This document shows, one piece after another, positions 7,598 to 15,736 of a stretch of 64,000 nt of DNA. Positions within the stretch are counted from its first letter, which is position 1. Each line of letters starts with the position of its first letter. A program made the translations under genes and the position numbers. Source of the DNA: Nonomuraea fuscirosea (GTDB lineage: Bacteria; Actinomycetota; Actinomycetes; Streptosporangiales; Streptosporangiaceae); NCBI RefSeq assembly GCF_003001935.1, contig NZ_PVNG01000012.1, positions 124,001-188,000 on the forward strand, read 5' to 3'. A model generated the notes under the pieces. The model made no database searches. It was not told where the DNA came from and worked only from the letters and a program-made list of their open reading frames with translations.

Positions 7598-8158
7598 GTG
7601 GCGACGACCAACGACCTCAAGAACGGCATGGTGCTGAAGCTCGACGGCGGGGAGCTGTGGGCCGTTGTGGAGTTCCAGCACGTCAAGCCGGGCAAGGGCG
7701 GCGCGTTCGTGCGCACCAAGCTCAAGAACGTGCTCTCCGGCAAGGTCGTCGACAAGACCTTCAACGCCGGCGTCAAGGTCGACGTGGCCAACGTCGACAA
7801 GCGCGAGATGCAGTACTCGTACAAGGACGGCGACGACTTCGTCTTCATGGACACCGAGACCTACGACATGGTCAACGTGCCCCAGGGCACCGTCGGCACC
7901 GCCGCCAACTACATGCTGGAGAACACTCTGGCCACGGTCGCGTTCAACGAGGGCTCCGCGCTCTACGTCGACCTGCCCGCGGCCGTCGAGCTGACCATCT
8001 CCGAGACCGAGCCGGGCCTGCAGGGCGACCGCTCCACCGGCGGCACCAAGCCCGCCACGCTGGAGACGGGCGCCGAGATCAAGGTCCCGCTGTTCATCAC
8101 CACCGGCGAGAGGGTCAAGGTCGACACCCGCAGCGGCGAATACCTCGGCCGGGCCTGA
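7598..8158 (+). CDS. efp: Translation elongation factor P
   Basis: 186 residues, the normal EF-P length. It rescues ribosomes stalled at polyproline. The three beta-barrel (KOW/OB) domains are evident. The N-terminal domain carries the loop HVKPGKGGAF, whose tip lysine (about residue 33) is the position modified in other bacteria. The C-terminal signature KPATLETGAEIKVPLFI and DTRSGEYLGRA are standard. The start is GTG with GGGAGAAG upstream. It sits between the peptidase and nusB (1-nt gap), the conserved efp-nusB arrangement. Several proteins nearby are extremely proline-rich (MurF insert, FtsZ linker, the 760-residue protein), so EF-P is plausibly needed for their synthesis (inference). 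Confidence 0.97.
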   Translation: MATTNDLKNGMVLKLDGGELWAVVEFQHVKPGKGGAFVRTKLKNVLSGKVVDKTFNAGVKVDVANVDKREMQYSYKDGDDFVFMDTETYDMVNVPQGTVGTAANYMLENTLATVAFNEGSALYVDLPAAVELTISETEPGLQGDRSTGGTKPATLETGAEIKVPLFITTGERVKVDTRSGEYLGRA

Positions 8159-8159
8159 G

Positions 8160-8570
8160 GTGTCGGCACGCGGCAAAGCACGCAGAAGAGCGCTCGACAT
8201 CCTCTTCGAGGCAGAGCTGCGCGGCGAGGATCCGCTGAAGATCCTCGCCGAGCGCGTGGAGCGGCAGGAGCCGCCGGTCAACGAATACACCTCGGCCATC
8301 GTCGAGGGCGTCGCCAGGCACCACGCGCGCATCGACGAACTGATCACCACCTACGCCGAGGGCTGGACGCTCGACCGGATGCCCGCGGTCGACCGTAACC
8401 TGCTGCGTGGCGGCACCTACGAGCTGCTGTGGATCCCCGACGTGCCGGAAGGCGTGGTCATCAGCGAGTGGGTGCACCTGGCGGGAGAGCTCTCGACCGA
8501 CGAATCACCCCAGTTCGTCAACGGGCTGCTGGCCCGCTTCAAACAACTCAAGCCAAGCCTCACCCTTTAG
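8160..8570 (+). CDS. nusB: Transcription antitermination factor NusB
   Basis: 136 residues, all-helical NusB family. It binds boxA RNA with S10 (NusE) during rRNA antitermination. The conserved opening ARGKARRRALDILFEAELRG and the closing block TDESPQFVNGLLARF are intact, as is MPAVDRNLLRGGTYELL. The GTG start follows the efp stop by one base, so it is surely cotranscribed. The nearly 500-nt non-coding stretch after it probably ends the operon. Confidence 0.96.
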   Translation: MSARGKARRRALDILFEAELRGEDPLKILAERVERQEPPVNEYTSAIVEGVARHHARIDELITTYAEGWTLDRMPAVDRNLLRGGTYELLWIPDVPEGVVISEWVHLAGELSTDESPQFVNGLLARFKQLKPSLTL

Positions 8571-9065
8571 ACACCCCGTTTCGGCGGGCCTGGAGGGCGA
8601 GTTCGGGGTACGTTCCAACCACGCCGGCCCGCGCGGGCACGCGTGGCCAGGTCTGGCGACATCCGCCCGGCCTGTGACCGCGCACCTCGCGGCCGTACGG
8701 ACAAGTGGCGCGTCACCAGCCGCGACGCGCCCCTTTCCGTGCTTGTGTGTCCGACACCGACACCGGCGCCCAGGTCCTGTGCCCGCATCCCCGCACCCCC
8801 GCTTCCGTGGCCGTTTCTGCGCCCGTGTGACCTGTGCGCCCGGTCTGCCCGGCCGGGCGTGTCCCGCACCTCCCTCCGATCCGCGGCAGCCCATGTGCTC
8901 CACGGCGAGCGGGAGCTCCCGCGTACGGCGTAGGCTGGGCCCGTCCACCAGTCCACGAGTCGAGTCCACGAGGAAAGCCCGGCGCGACGTGCACGTTCGC
9001 GAGGGCGACGGTCGCGAGGGCGGTCGTCGTCCGGGCGTCGCGAGGGAGAGGGAGGCGAGCCGACG
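8571..9065 (+). other. Long intergenic region after nusB; no gene recognised
   Basis: About 495 nt without a convincing gene on either strand; the short open frames have no recognisable protein character. Near the 3' end, TAGGCT (8931-8936) is a plausible -10 box for the methyltransferase gene, leaving a 5' leader of roughly 120 nt. The leader ends in a purine-rich gggagagggagg element that serves as Shine-Dalgarno for the TTG start. No tRNA, T-box or CRISPR was seen. Whether the long leader is structured is unknown. Confidence 0.5.
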
Positions 9066-9818
9066 TTGCGCGCTGAAGGCGTCACGAGGACCCCGGCGGT
9101 GCGGACCGCCGTCGTCTGGGACGCGTTGCGGTCCATGCTGGCCGAGCGCACGGCGGCCACCGGCCGCGAGTCGCTCGACATCGTCGACGCCGGCGGCGGC
9201 ACCGGCGGGTTCGCGGTGCCGCTGGCCCTGCTCGGGCACGCCGTCACGGTCGTGGACCCGAGCCCCGACTCGCTGGCCGCGCTGGAGCGCCGCGCCAAGG
9301 AGAAGGGCGTCGCCGTGCGCGGCCTCCAGGGCGACGCCGCCGACCTCGGCGAGCTGCTCAGCCGCGACTGCGCCGACCTGGTGCTCTGCCACAGCGTGCT
9401 GGAATACGTGGAAGACCCGATCAGCGCGCTGACCGCGGTCGCGGGCCTGCTGCGCCGGGGCGGCGCCGTCAGCGTGCTGGCCGCCAACCCCGTGGCCAGC
9501 GCCATCCACCGCGCGCTGTCGGGGCAGTTCGACGAGGCCAGGGCGGTGCTGACCGATCCGCGGGGCAGCTGGGGCGACCGCGACCCCACGCCCCGGCGGT
9601 TCGCCGCCGGCACGCTGGTCGAGCTGCTGACCGCGACCGGCTTCTCGCCCGGTCCCGTCCACGGCGTGCGCGTGTTCGCCGACCTGGTGCCGAGCCGGCT
9701 GGTGGACGGCGAACCCGGCGCGGCCGAGGCCCTGGTGGCGCTGGAGCAGGCCGCCGCGACCCATCCCGTGCTGCGTGACGTCGCGACTCAGCTGCACGTC
9801 CTGGGGCACCGTATCTAG
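9066..9818 (+). CDS. Class I SAM-dependent methyltransferase
   Basis: 250 residues. Rossmann methyltransferase motif I is DIVDAGGGTGGFAVPLAL, the acidic end of strand 2 is VTVVDPSPDSLAALE, and motif IV is ADLVLCHSVLEYVEDP, followed by LRRGGAVSVLAANP. The C-terminal part (FADLVPSRLVDGEPG onward) resembles small-molecule or tRNA-modifying methyltransferases of the CmoA/UbiE-like fold, but the substrate cannot be named. It starts with TTG behind a strong GGGAGAGGGAGG. It lies directly upstream of dinB; methyltransferase-dinB pairing is something I recall from other actinomycetes, but the functional link is unknown. Confidence 0.85.
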   Translation: MRAEGVTRTPAVRTAVVWDALRSMLAERTAATGRESLDIVDAGGGTGGFAVPLALLGHAVTVVDPSPDSLAALERRAKEKGVAVRGLQGDAADLGELLSRDCADLVLCHSVLEYVEDPISALTAVAGLLRRGGAVSVLAANPVASAIHRALSGQFDEARAVLTDPRGSWGDRDPTPRRFAAGTLVELLTATGFSPGPVHGVRVFADLVPSRLVDGEPGAAEALVALEQAAATHPVLRDVATQLHVLGHRI

Positions 9819-9861
9819 GGCTCGCGGAGAGGAAAGAAACGATGGTGGCCCCCCTCGGTAT

Positions 9862-9883
9862 AGAACGTCTGTTCGGATAGAAT
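9862..9883 (+). promoter_or_regulatory. LexA (SOS) box and -10 element of dinB
   Basis: agaacgtctgttcg (9862-9875) contains GAAC, four bases and GTTC, the Gram-positive/actinobacterial LexA operator core. Two bases later is TAGAAT (9878-9883), a good -10 box, followed by 7 nt and the GTG of dinB at 9891. LexA bound here would occupy the -35/-10 spacer, and the mRNA should be leaderless. Confidence 0.75.
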
Positions 9884-9890
9884 CGGTCGC

Positions 9891-11132
9891 GTGTCCCGCA
9901 AGCAGATCACCGGCATCGGCCCCGCTCCACGGACCGGGGCCGATGACAGCGGCTGCCCGATCCTCCACGTCGACATGGACGCCTTCTACGCCAGCGTCGA
10001 GCTGCTCGAGCGCCCGGAGCTGCGCGGCCGCCCGGTGATCGTGGGCTCGCCGGCCGGGCGCGGCGTCGTGCTCAGCGCCACCTACGAGGCCAGGGCCCAC
10101 GGCGTCCACTCCGCGATGCCGATGAGCAGGGCGCGCAGGCTCTGCCCGCAGGCCACGATCATCCCGCCCAGCCACGGGAAATACGCCGAGGTCTCCAAGG
10201 GCGTCATGGAGATCTTCCACGCCATCACCCCGCTGGTGGAGCCCATCGCCTCCGACGAGGCGTTCCTCGACGTCGGCGGCGCCAGGCGGCGGCTCGGCCC
10301 GCCCGCGGCCGTGGCCGCCATGATCAGGGAGCAGGTCCTCGACCGCTTCGGCATCACGTGCTCCGTGGGCGTGGCCAGCAGCAAATTCGTGGCAAAGCTC
10401 GCCTCCAAGCAGTGCAAGCCCGACGGGCTGCTGGTGGTGCCCGCCGGTCAGGTGGTCGACTTCCTCCATCCGCTGCCCGTCTCGGCCCTGTGGGGCGTCG
10501 GTGAGCGTACCGAGCAGTCCCTGGTGCGCCTGGGCATCCGTACGGTCGGAGACCTGGCCAGGGTGCCGCCCGCGACGCTCCAGCGCGAGCTGGGCCAGGC
10601 GGCGGGCGGCCATCTGGCCGCGCTGGCCTGGGGCCGCGACGAGCGGCCGGTGACCTCCCACGTGCCCGACAAGAGCATCGGCAACGAGGAGACGTTCGCG
10701 GCGGACGTGGACGATCCCGAGGTGATCAAGCGGGAGCTGCTGCGTCTTTCGGAGCGGGTGGCGGCGCGGATGCGTAAGGCCGGTCACGTGGGAAGAACTG
10801 TAAGTGTGAAGCTACGCCGAGCCGATTTCAGCACGATCACCCGCTCGCGCACGCTGCGTGAGCCCACCGACGTGGCCCAGGTCGTCTACGCCACCGCCGT
10901 CGAGCTGTTCGAGGCGGCCGGTCTCGATCGGGTGCGCATGCGCCTGGTAGGGGTCAGGATGGAAAATCTGCGACCGGCCGCGGAGGCCACCCGTCAGCTC
11001 GGTCTCGGCGAGAAGGAGACCGGGTGGCGCGAGGCGGAGCAGGCCATGGACAAGGCCATTCAGAGATTCGGACCCGATGCGGTGCTCCCGGCGTCGCTAG
11101 TACGTGGCAAGCTTGATGAAATAGAGACATGA
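9891..11132 (+). CDS. dinB: DNA polymerase IV (Y-family)
   Basis: 413 residues, full-length Y-family translesion polymerase. Palm catalytic motifs are ILHVDMDAFYASVE (metal-binding Asp and aromatic steric-gate region) and IASDEAFLDVGG (Asp-Glu pair). The finger/palm signatures CSVGVASSKFVAKLASKQCKPDG and the helix-hairpin-helix LWGVGERTEQSLVRLGIRTVGDLA are present, with a C-terminal little-finger domain (GRTVSVKLRRADFSTITRSRTL). The N-terminal 20 residues are an extra tail. A LexA box overlaps its promoter, indicating DNA-damage induction. The GTG start is directly behind the -10 element. Confidence 0.95.
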   Translation: MSRKQITGIGPAPRTGADDSGCPILHVDMDAFYASVELLERPELRGRPVIVGSPAGRGVVLSATYEARAHGVHSAMPMSRARRLCPQATIIPPSHGKYAEVSKGVMEIFHAITPLVEPIASDEAFLDVGGARRRLGPPAAVAAMIREQVLDRFGITCSVGVASSKFVAKLASKQCKPDGLLVVPAGQVVDFLHPLPVSALWGVGERTEQSLVRLGIRTVGDLARVPPATLQRELGQAAGGHLAALAWGRDERPVTSHVPDKSIGNEETFAADVDDPEVIKRELLRLSERVAARMRKAGHVGRTVSVKLRRADFSTITRSRTLREPTDVAQVVYATAVELFEAAGLDRVRMRLVGVRMENLRPAAEATRQLGLGEKETGWREAEQAMDKAIQRFGPDAVLPASLVRGKLDEIET

Positions 11133-11362
11133 CGTTCGATGTCCGGACTTGGTGGGGGCATCCGTGTCAGGATTTTGGGGAGAGGGGGGCGAGATGGTCC
11201 ACAATAGAGCCATGACGTCACCTCCGGTTTGGTCTGCGTTGGACGTTTGCTTTCGCCTACGTCTACAGCCTCGTATTCTGGGGATGACCGACCGCGAGGT
11301 TCGGACACCCCGTGTCGTCCGTTGCCGTCTTCCCCGTCCTGGGGCCGTCCTTGGGAGGCGCC

Positions 11363-11773
11363 GTGCCGCTCTCTGAGCACGAGCAGCGCTTGCTCGACCA
11401 GATCGAGCAGGCCCTCTACGCCGAGGACCCGAAGTGGGCCAACACCGTAAGGATCAGTGATCCGCGCAGCCATTACAAGCGCCGCCTGGTCAAAGCCTCC
11501 ATCGGCTTTGCCCTCGGTGTCGTGGTGATGATGGTCGGCGTCGTCATGAGCGGCAGCGCTCTGATCCCGCTCGGCGTCGGCGGTTTCGTGGTCATGCTCG
11601 CCGCGTGTCTGTGGGGCTTGTCCAGCTGGAAAAAGATGAACGGGTTCGGTGACTCCTCCGCCCCCGCCGCCGGCGCCGCCGCTCCTCCGGGCAAGCAGGC
11701 CCGCCGGAGCAACCGGGGCACTTTCATGGAACGCATGGAAGAGCGCTGGCGCCGCCGTCACGACGAGCGCTGA
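11363..11773 (+). CDS. DUF3040 family membrane protein
   Basis: 136 residues. The N-terminus VPLSEHEQRLLDQIEQALYAEDPKW is the DUF3040 signature. It is followed by two hydrophobic segments (ASIGFALGVVVMMVGVVMSG; IPLGVGGFVVMLAACLWGL) and a polar, Arg-rich tail (MERMEERWRRRHDER). The function is unknown; the family is confined to Actinobacteria and usually sits beside the dcw region, as here. The start was set at GTG 11363, which has GGGAGG at about 5 nt and begins the conserved block; the upstream in-frame ATG would add 17 unrelated residues. A strong terminator follows the stop by about 20 bases. Confidence 0.9.
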   Translation: MPLSEHEQRLLDQIEQALYAEDPKWANTVRISDPRSHYKRRLVKASIGFALGVVVMMVGVVMSGSALIPLGVGGFVVMLAACLWGLSSWKKMNGFGDSSAPAAGAAAPPGKQARRSNRGTFMERMEERWRRRHDER

Positions 11774-11792
11774 CCCGCCAGACCGACCGGTC

Positions 11793-11824
11793 GCGGCCGT
11801 CCCTCCGCACGGAGGGGCGGCCGC
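11793..11824. terminator. Terminator hairpin of the DUF3040 gene
   Basis: gcggccgtccctcc (11793-11806) pairs with ggaggggcggccgc (11811-11824) with one G-T pair and a 4-nt loop. It lies just after the stop, in the gap between convergent genes. Confidence 0.75.
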
Positions 11825-11978
11825 GTCGGGCCGGGGTTCCTTCTTGCACAGAAGGCCCCGTGAAGACCGGGGTTCCCCACCTGCGAACGGCCTGCGAAAG
11901 GTCAGGGTCGCCGCTGCGAAAGGCCCGCGACGGGACCGCGACAAGGCCCGCGCGGAGTAACGGCCGTGCCGGAGACGA

Positions 11979-12016
11979 CGACGCGGCCGCCCCCTCCAGG
12001 GGAAACGGCCGCGTCG
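11979..12016. terminator. Terminator hairpin for the minus-strand transglutaminase operon
   Basis: cgacgcggccg (11979-11989) and cggccgcgtcg (12006-12016) form a perfect 11-bp stem. It is 14 bases beyond the stop codon of the minus-strand gene, as expected of its terminator. With the 11793 hairpin it forms a back-to-back pair. Confidence 0.7.
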
Positions 12017-12029
12017 CCTCGTCCGCCGC

Positions 12030-14474
12030 TCAGGAGCCCTTCTGGGCCGCCGTCCGCCGCAACCCGATGTTCTCCAGCAGGTCGAACCCGTCGAGCAGCC
12101 GCTCACCCAGCAGCCGCAGCCGCCGCAGCGTAGACGGGGGCAGCAGGACCGCGCGCACCCGCCGTCCGCGTGACGTCGTCGCCGCCAGCGCCTGCCGCAC
12201 CTTGCGCAGGTCCTTGCGCATGGGCTCGATCCGGCCCGCGTCCCTGGCGAACAGCACCCGCTCCACCGCCGAGGCGATGTTCGTGATGGCCGCAGCGGAG
12301 CCGGCGTCGAACTCGTACTGCTGGGTCAGCCGCCGCGCCAGCGCTCTCGGGGTCTCGCTGGCCCCGCGGGCCATGCCGTAGTCGTACAGGACGTCGTCCA
12401 GTTCGGCCCACGCGGCGGCCACCGACGTGTGACTCCTGCTCGACGCCATCCTGGCCGTCAGCTCGTCGGCGGGCTGCGCGACCTTGAAGCCCAGGCTGCG
12501 CACGCGCCTGTTCCTGGTCACCATCCGCACTCCCGCGGGGATCAGCAGGACGAGGAGCAGCGCCGCCGCCCCGATGCCGATCTGGGCGATCAGCGGCATC
12601 GAGTCGTCCGGCGGCAGCTCGCCCGGCAGGACCGTGCCCTCGCGGTCCACCTCGCGCGGGTTGCGGCGGGCCGACGGGTCCTGCGGCTCGTCGGCCGAGG
12701 AGCTGGTCGCCCCCGGCGTCGGGGACGTGGACTCCTCCGTGGTCTCAGGACGGGGCTGCGTGTACTCCGGCACGCGGGCGCTGCCCTGCCCGGCCGCCCC
12801 CGACGGGGTCGGTTCGAACGGCAGCCAGCCGACGCCCTCGAAGTACAGCTCCGGCCAGGAGTGGGAGTCGTTCGTGCCCACCTCCCACCGGTCGCCCATC
12901 TTGACGCCGCCGGTGTAGCCGATCGCCACCCGCGACGGGATGCCCACCAGCCTGGCCAGCACCGCCATCGAGGCGGCGAACTGCTCGCAGTAGCCCGTCC
13001 GGTCGCGCAGCAGGAAGTCCCGCAGCGCCGAGTTGCCGTGCCCCTGCGTGCGCAGGCTGTAGGTGAAGCCGCCGGTCCTGGTGAAGAACTCCTGCAGCTT
13101 CACCGCCGCCTCGTAGGTGGTGCCGGCGCCCGCGGTGACCTCGTCCGCCAGCTGGGCGATCTCGGGGGGCAGGTTCTCCGGCAGCCGGAGGAAGCGCGGG
13201 TCGGTGTTCGGCTGCGCGCCGTCGAGCGATTCGAGCAGGGACGCGGTCGGCTTCGGCTCGCTGGTGAGCACCTCGTACTCGATGCCGGCGGCCTCCTCGC
13301 GGGTGGAGAAGACCATCAGCGTGTCCACGTCGGCCCGCCAGTCGCCGTCCACCCTGATCTGCCGCGGCGGGTACGGCAGCGGCAGGAACCGCAGCCGCGC
13401 CAGGTCGTCGCTGATCTGGACGCTGGTGACCACGTTGGTGATCTGCGGGTCGCGACCGAGCCCGGGCGGCGGCGGCAGCGGGCCGTTCTCCGTCCTGTTC
13501 TGCGGCGCCCCCTTGGGCTGCGTCATCCCGAACTGCTGCCCGTCGAACGTGTCCAGCGCGTAGATCCGCAGGTAGCGCGGCGTGTCGTCGTTGTTGGTGT
13601 AGGTCAGCACGACCCGCCGCTCCGGCAGGTCCAGCTGCCCCTTCAGGCTGGCGATCGGGTTGGCGATGCTGATCGAGTTGCCCGGTCCCGAGCCCCTGCC
13701 GCCCACGCCGAACGTGAAGAACGACACCGGCTCCATCGCCGGCAGCGCCGCGGGCAGCAGCACCGCCAGCAGGATCGCGGCGAACCCGATGCGCTTGCCC
13801 GACAGCCGCAGGCCCCTGGTGTCGGCCGCGGCGCGAGCGCCGCCCGGCGCGGACCGGGACGGGGACGGCGACGTGGCCGAACGCGTCCTGCGCACCAGCA
13901 CCGCCCGGCCCCAGTGGCCGACCCGTTCGCGTCCGTCGGAGATCAGCAGGCTGACGAAACCGAGCGCGGCCACGATGAACGCGGGCCAGCTGATCGGCTC
14001 GGCCAGGATCGTCGCCGGGACCGTGGCCAGCGCCAGCAGCGGCAGCCCGGCCAGGGCCGCCCGCCGTACGCGCGCGGCGAGCAGGTCGACCGCGATGGCG
14101 ATGACCGCCACCCCGCCCGCGGTCAGCAGCGTGATGCCCCTCGTCTCCGGCACCGGCGCGGCGAAGCGCTGGATGTCGTCCCAGCCGGTGCCCAGCAGCC
14201 TGGCCAGCTCCAGCACCGACGACTTGGTGGGGATCACCACCGCCCACGCCTTGCCGGCGGCGAACGCGACGGTCAGGTAGACCCACGTCGCGGCCAGGCC
14301 GAGCAGCGGCGCCGCCCACGCGGGCAGGGACAGGCGGGAGCTGATGAGGCCCGCCGCGACCACGGCCAGCACGGCGCCGAGCGACGTCCAGAACCAGGTC
14401 CCGCCCTGGAAGAGCGGATAGAGCAGGATGGCCGCGGTGAACGAGGCCACTCCCGAGGCGATCGTGAGTCTCAT
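12030..14474 (-). CDS. TgpA-like membrane transglutaminase domain protein
   Basis: 814 residues. The N-terminal half (to about residue 260) contains six or more membrane helices (DUF3488/TgpA-N type). An extracytoplasmic region is followed by a transglutaminase core with Cys in RTGYCEQFAASMAVLARLVGIPSRVA and His in VGTNDSHSWPELYFEGVGWLPFEPT. A further membrane helix (IGIGAALLLVLLIPAGV) and a cytoplasmic DUF4129-like tail end the protein. The usual third-residue Asp in WxPFDPT is Glu here. The start ATG overlaps the DUF58 stop (ATGA), making moxR, DUF58 and tgpA one operon. The role is unknown; MoxR/DUF58/TgpA sets are thought to assemble or modify envelope proteins. Confidence 0.9.
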   Translation of the reverse strand: MRLTIASGVASFTAAILLYPLFQGGTWFWTSLGAVLAVVAAGLISSRLSLPAWAAPLLGLAATWVYLTVAFAAGKAWAVVIPTKSSVLELARLLGTGWDDIQRFAAPVPETRGITLLTAGGVAVIAIAVDLLAARVRRAALAGLPLLALATVPATILAEPISWPAFIVAALGFVSLLISDGRERVGHWGRAVLVRRTRSATSPSPSRSAPGGARAAADTRGLRLSGKRIGFAAILLAVLLPAALPAMEPVSFFTFGVGGRGSGPGNSISIANPIASLKGQLDLPERRVVLTYTNNDDTPRYLRIYALDTFDGQQFGMTQPKGAPQNRTENGPLPPPPGLGRDPQITNVVTSVQISDDLARLRFLPLPYPPRQIRVDGDWRADVDTLMVFSTREEAAGIEYEVLTSEPKPTASLLESLDGAQPNTDPRFLRLPENLPPEIAQLADEVTAGAGTTYEAAVKLQEFFTRTGGFTYSLRTQGHGNSALRDFLLRDRTGYCEQFAASMAVLARLVGIPSRVAIGYTGGVKMGDRWEVGTNDSHSWPELYFEGVGWLPFEPTPSGAAGQGSARVPEYTQPRPETTEESTSPTPGATSSSADEPQDPSARRNPREVDREGTVLPGELPPDDSMPLIAQIGIGAAALLLVLLIPAGVRMVTRNRRVRSLGFKVAQPADELTARMASSRSHTSVAAAWAELDDVLYDYGMARGASETPRALARRLTQQYEFDAGSAAAITNIASAVERVLFARDAGRIEPMRKDLRKVRQALAATTSRGRRVRAVLLPPSTLRRLRLLGERLLDGFDLLENIGLRRTAAQKGS

Positions 14475-15736
14475 GCCGCGCCCCCCGTGCGGTCGACCGT
14501 ATATCTGCCGCGGCTGGCGGCGTCCTGCCACACGGAGGCGATCGAGGTGCCCGCCGGCAGGCGGACGATGCGCCAGCCGTACCCGGCCAGGACCGTCTCC
14601 ACCGCCTGCTGGTTCTCGGCGGCGGCCTGGCCGCCGCCGCTCTCCCAGGTGCCCACGTCGAGCAGGACGGCCACGCCCGTGATGCCGCTGTGCCGCAGCC
14701 GGGCCAGCTCCCTGGCCTCCTCGGGGTCGAGCGCGCCGAGCACCGCCACGATCAGCCCGTCGCCGCCGCCCTGCCGCAGCGCCGACACCCCCATCTCCAG
14801 GGAGCGGGCCGGGCTGTGCCGGATCACGGCGAGCGTGTCGAGCAGCGAGTAGCTGAGCCCGTCGTCGGTCAGGTGCTCGGCGCCCTGGTCGGTCACCAGC
14901 CGCAGGCCGAGGCCCTCACGCGCGAGGTGCACGCCGATCGAGGCCGCCGCGGAGACCGCCACCTCGAAGGACGAGCGCGGGCCCTCGCCGCGGTGGGCGT
15001 GCCTGCGGGTGTCGAGCAGGAGGGCGCCGCGGCTCTGCCACTGCTGCTCCTCCCTGCGCACCATCAGCTCGCCGTAGCGGGCGGTCGAGCGCCAGTGCAC
15101 CCGGCGCAGGTCGTCGCCCTGCCGGTATTCGCGCGGCGCCACGTCGTCGTCGCCGGCCGCCGCCACACTCCTGGTCCTGCTGTCGCCGCCGCCCGTCCAC
15201 TCACCCGAGAGCCGTACGTGGGGCAGCGCCGCGACGTGCGGCGTCACCACGAGCGTGTCGCTGATCGTGAACGAGCGGGTCAGCTCGACCAGCCCGAACG
15301 GGTCGGCGATGCGGATGGCCAGCGGCCCGATCGTGTAGCGGCCGCGCAGGTCCGAGCGCACCCGGTAGTCGATCTCGCGCACGCCGCGCGGCTCCACCCG
15401 GTCGAGCACGAACCGGGGCCGCACGCCCAGCGCGTACGGGACCGTGTCCTCGATCAGCAGCAGGCCGGTCGGCAGCCGGGTCACGTTCTCCAGCCGGAGG
15501 GTCACGGTGGCCTCGCCGCCCACCTCGGCCCGCGGCGGGTCCAGGCGCCTGGCACAGCTCAGCCGGTAGCGCGTGCGCGCCACCACCATCGCGGCCAGCA
15601 GCGGCAGCGCCGTCACCAGGACCCCGATCCTGAACAGGTCGTTCTCCCCGAGGATGACGGCCATGAGCAGGGCCGCGATCCCGGAGGCGAGGAACGACCT
15701 GCCCCTGGAGGTCAGCGCCCGCAGTCCGGCCCTCAC
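14471..15736 (-). CDS. DUF58 domain protein
   Basis: 421 residues. Two N-terminal membrane helices (FLASGIAALLMAVILG; FRIGVLVTALPLLAAMVVA) are followed by a beta-rich region and the DUF58 core with the diagnostic REYRQGDDLRRVHWRSTARYGELMVRREEQQ, then a von Willebrand A-like fold (GALLLDTRRHAH). DUF58 proteins partner with MoxR AAA ATPases in metal or protein assembly complexes. Both ends overlap neighbours by 4 nt (GTGA with moxR, ATGA with tgpA), so stoichiometric synthesis is likely. The molecular target is unknown. Confidence 0.92.
   Translation of the reverse strand: MRAGLRALTSRGRSFLASGIAALLMAVILGENDLFRIGVLVTALPLLAAMVVARTRYRLSCARRLDPPRAEVGGEATVTLRLENVTRLPTGLLLIEDTVPYALGVRPRFVLDRVEPRGVREIDYRVRSDLRGRYTIGPLAIRIADPFGLVELTRSFTISDTLVVTPHVAALPHVRLSGEWTGGGDSRTRSVAAAGDDDVAPREYRQGDDLRRVHWRSTARYGELMVRREEQQWQSRGALLLDTRRHAHRGEGPRSSFEVAVSAAASIGVHLAREGLGLRLVTDQGAEHLTDDGLSYSLLDTLAVIRHSPARSLEMGVSALRQGGGDGLIVAVLGALDPEEARELARLRHSGITGVAVLLDVGTWESGGGQAAAENQQAVETVLAGYGWRIVRLPAGTSIASVWQDAASRGRYTVDRTGGAA

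Noticed and set aside
8643..8933. A 96-codon frame in the nusB-methyltransferase gap
   Set aside because: Pro/Arg-rich with no motif, no ribosome site, and it ends inside the predicted -10 box of the next gene.
8955..9060. Possible RNase P RNA start: cgaggaaagcccggc resembles the gaggaaagtccgggc of rnpB
   Set aside because: Only about 100 nt remain before the methyltransferase gene, and the later conserved rnpB elements (for example the acagaa segment) are absent.
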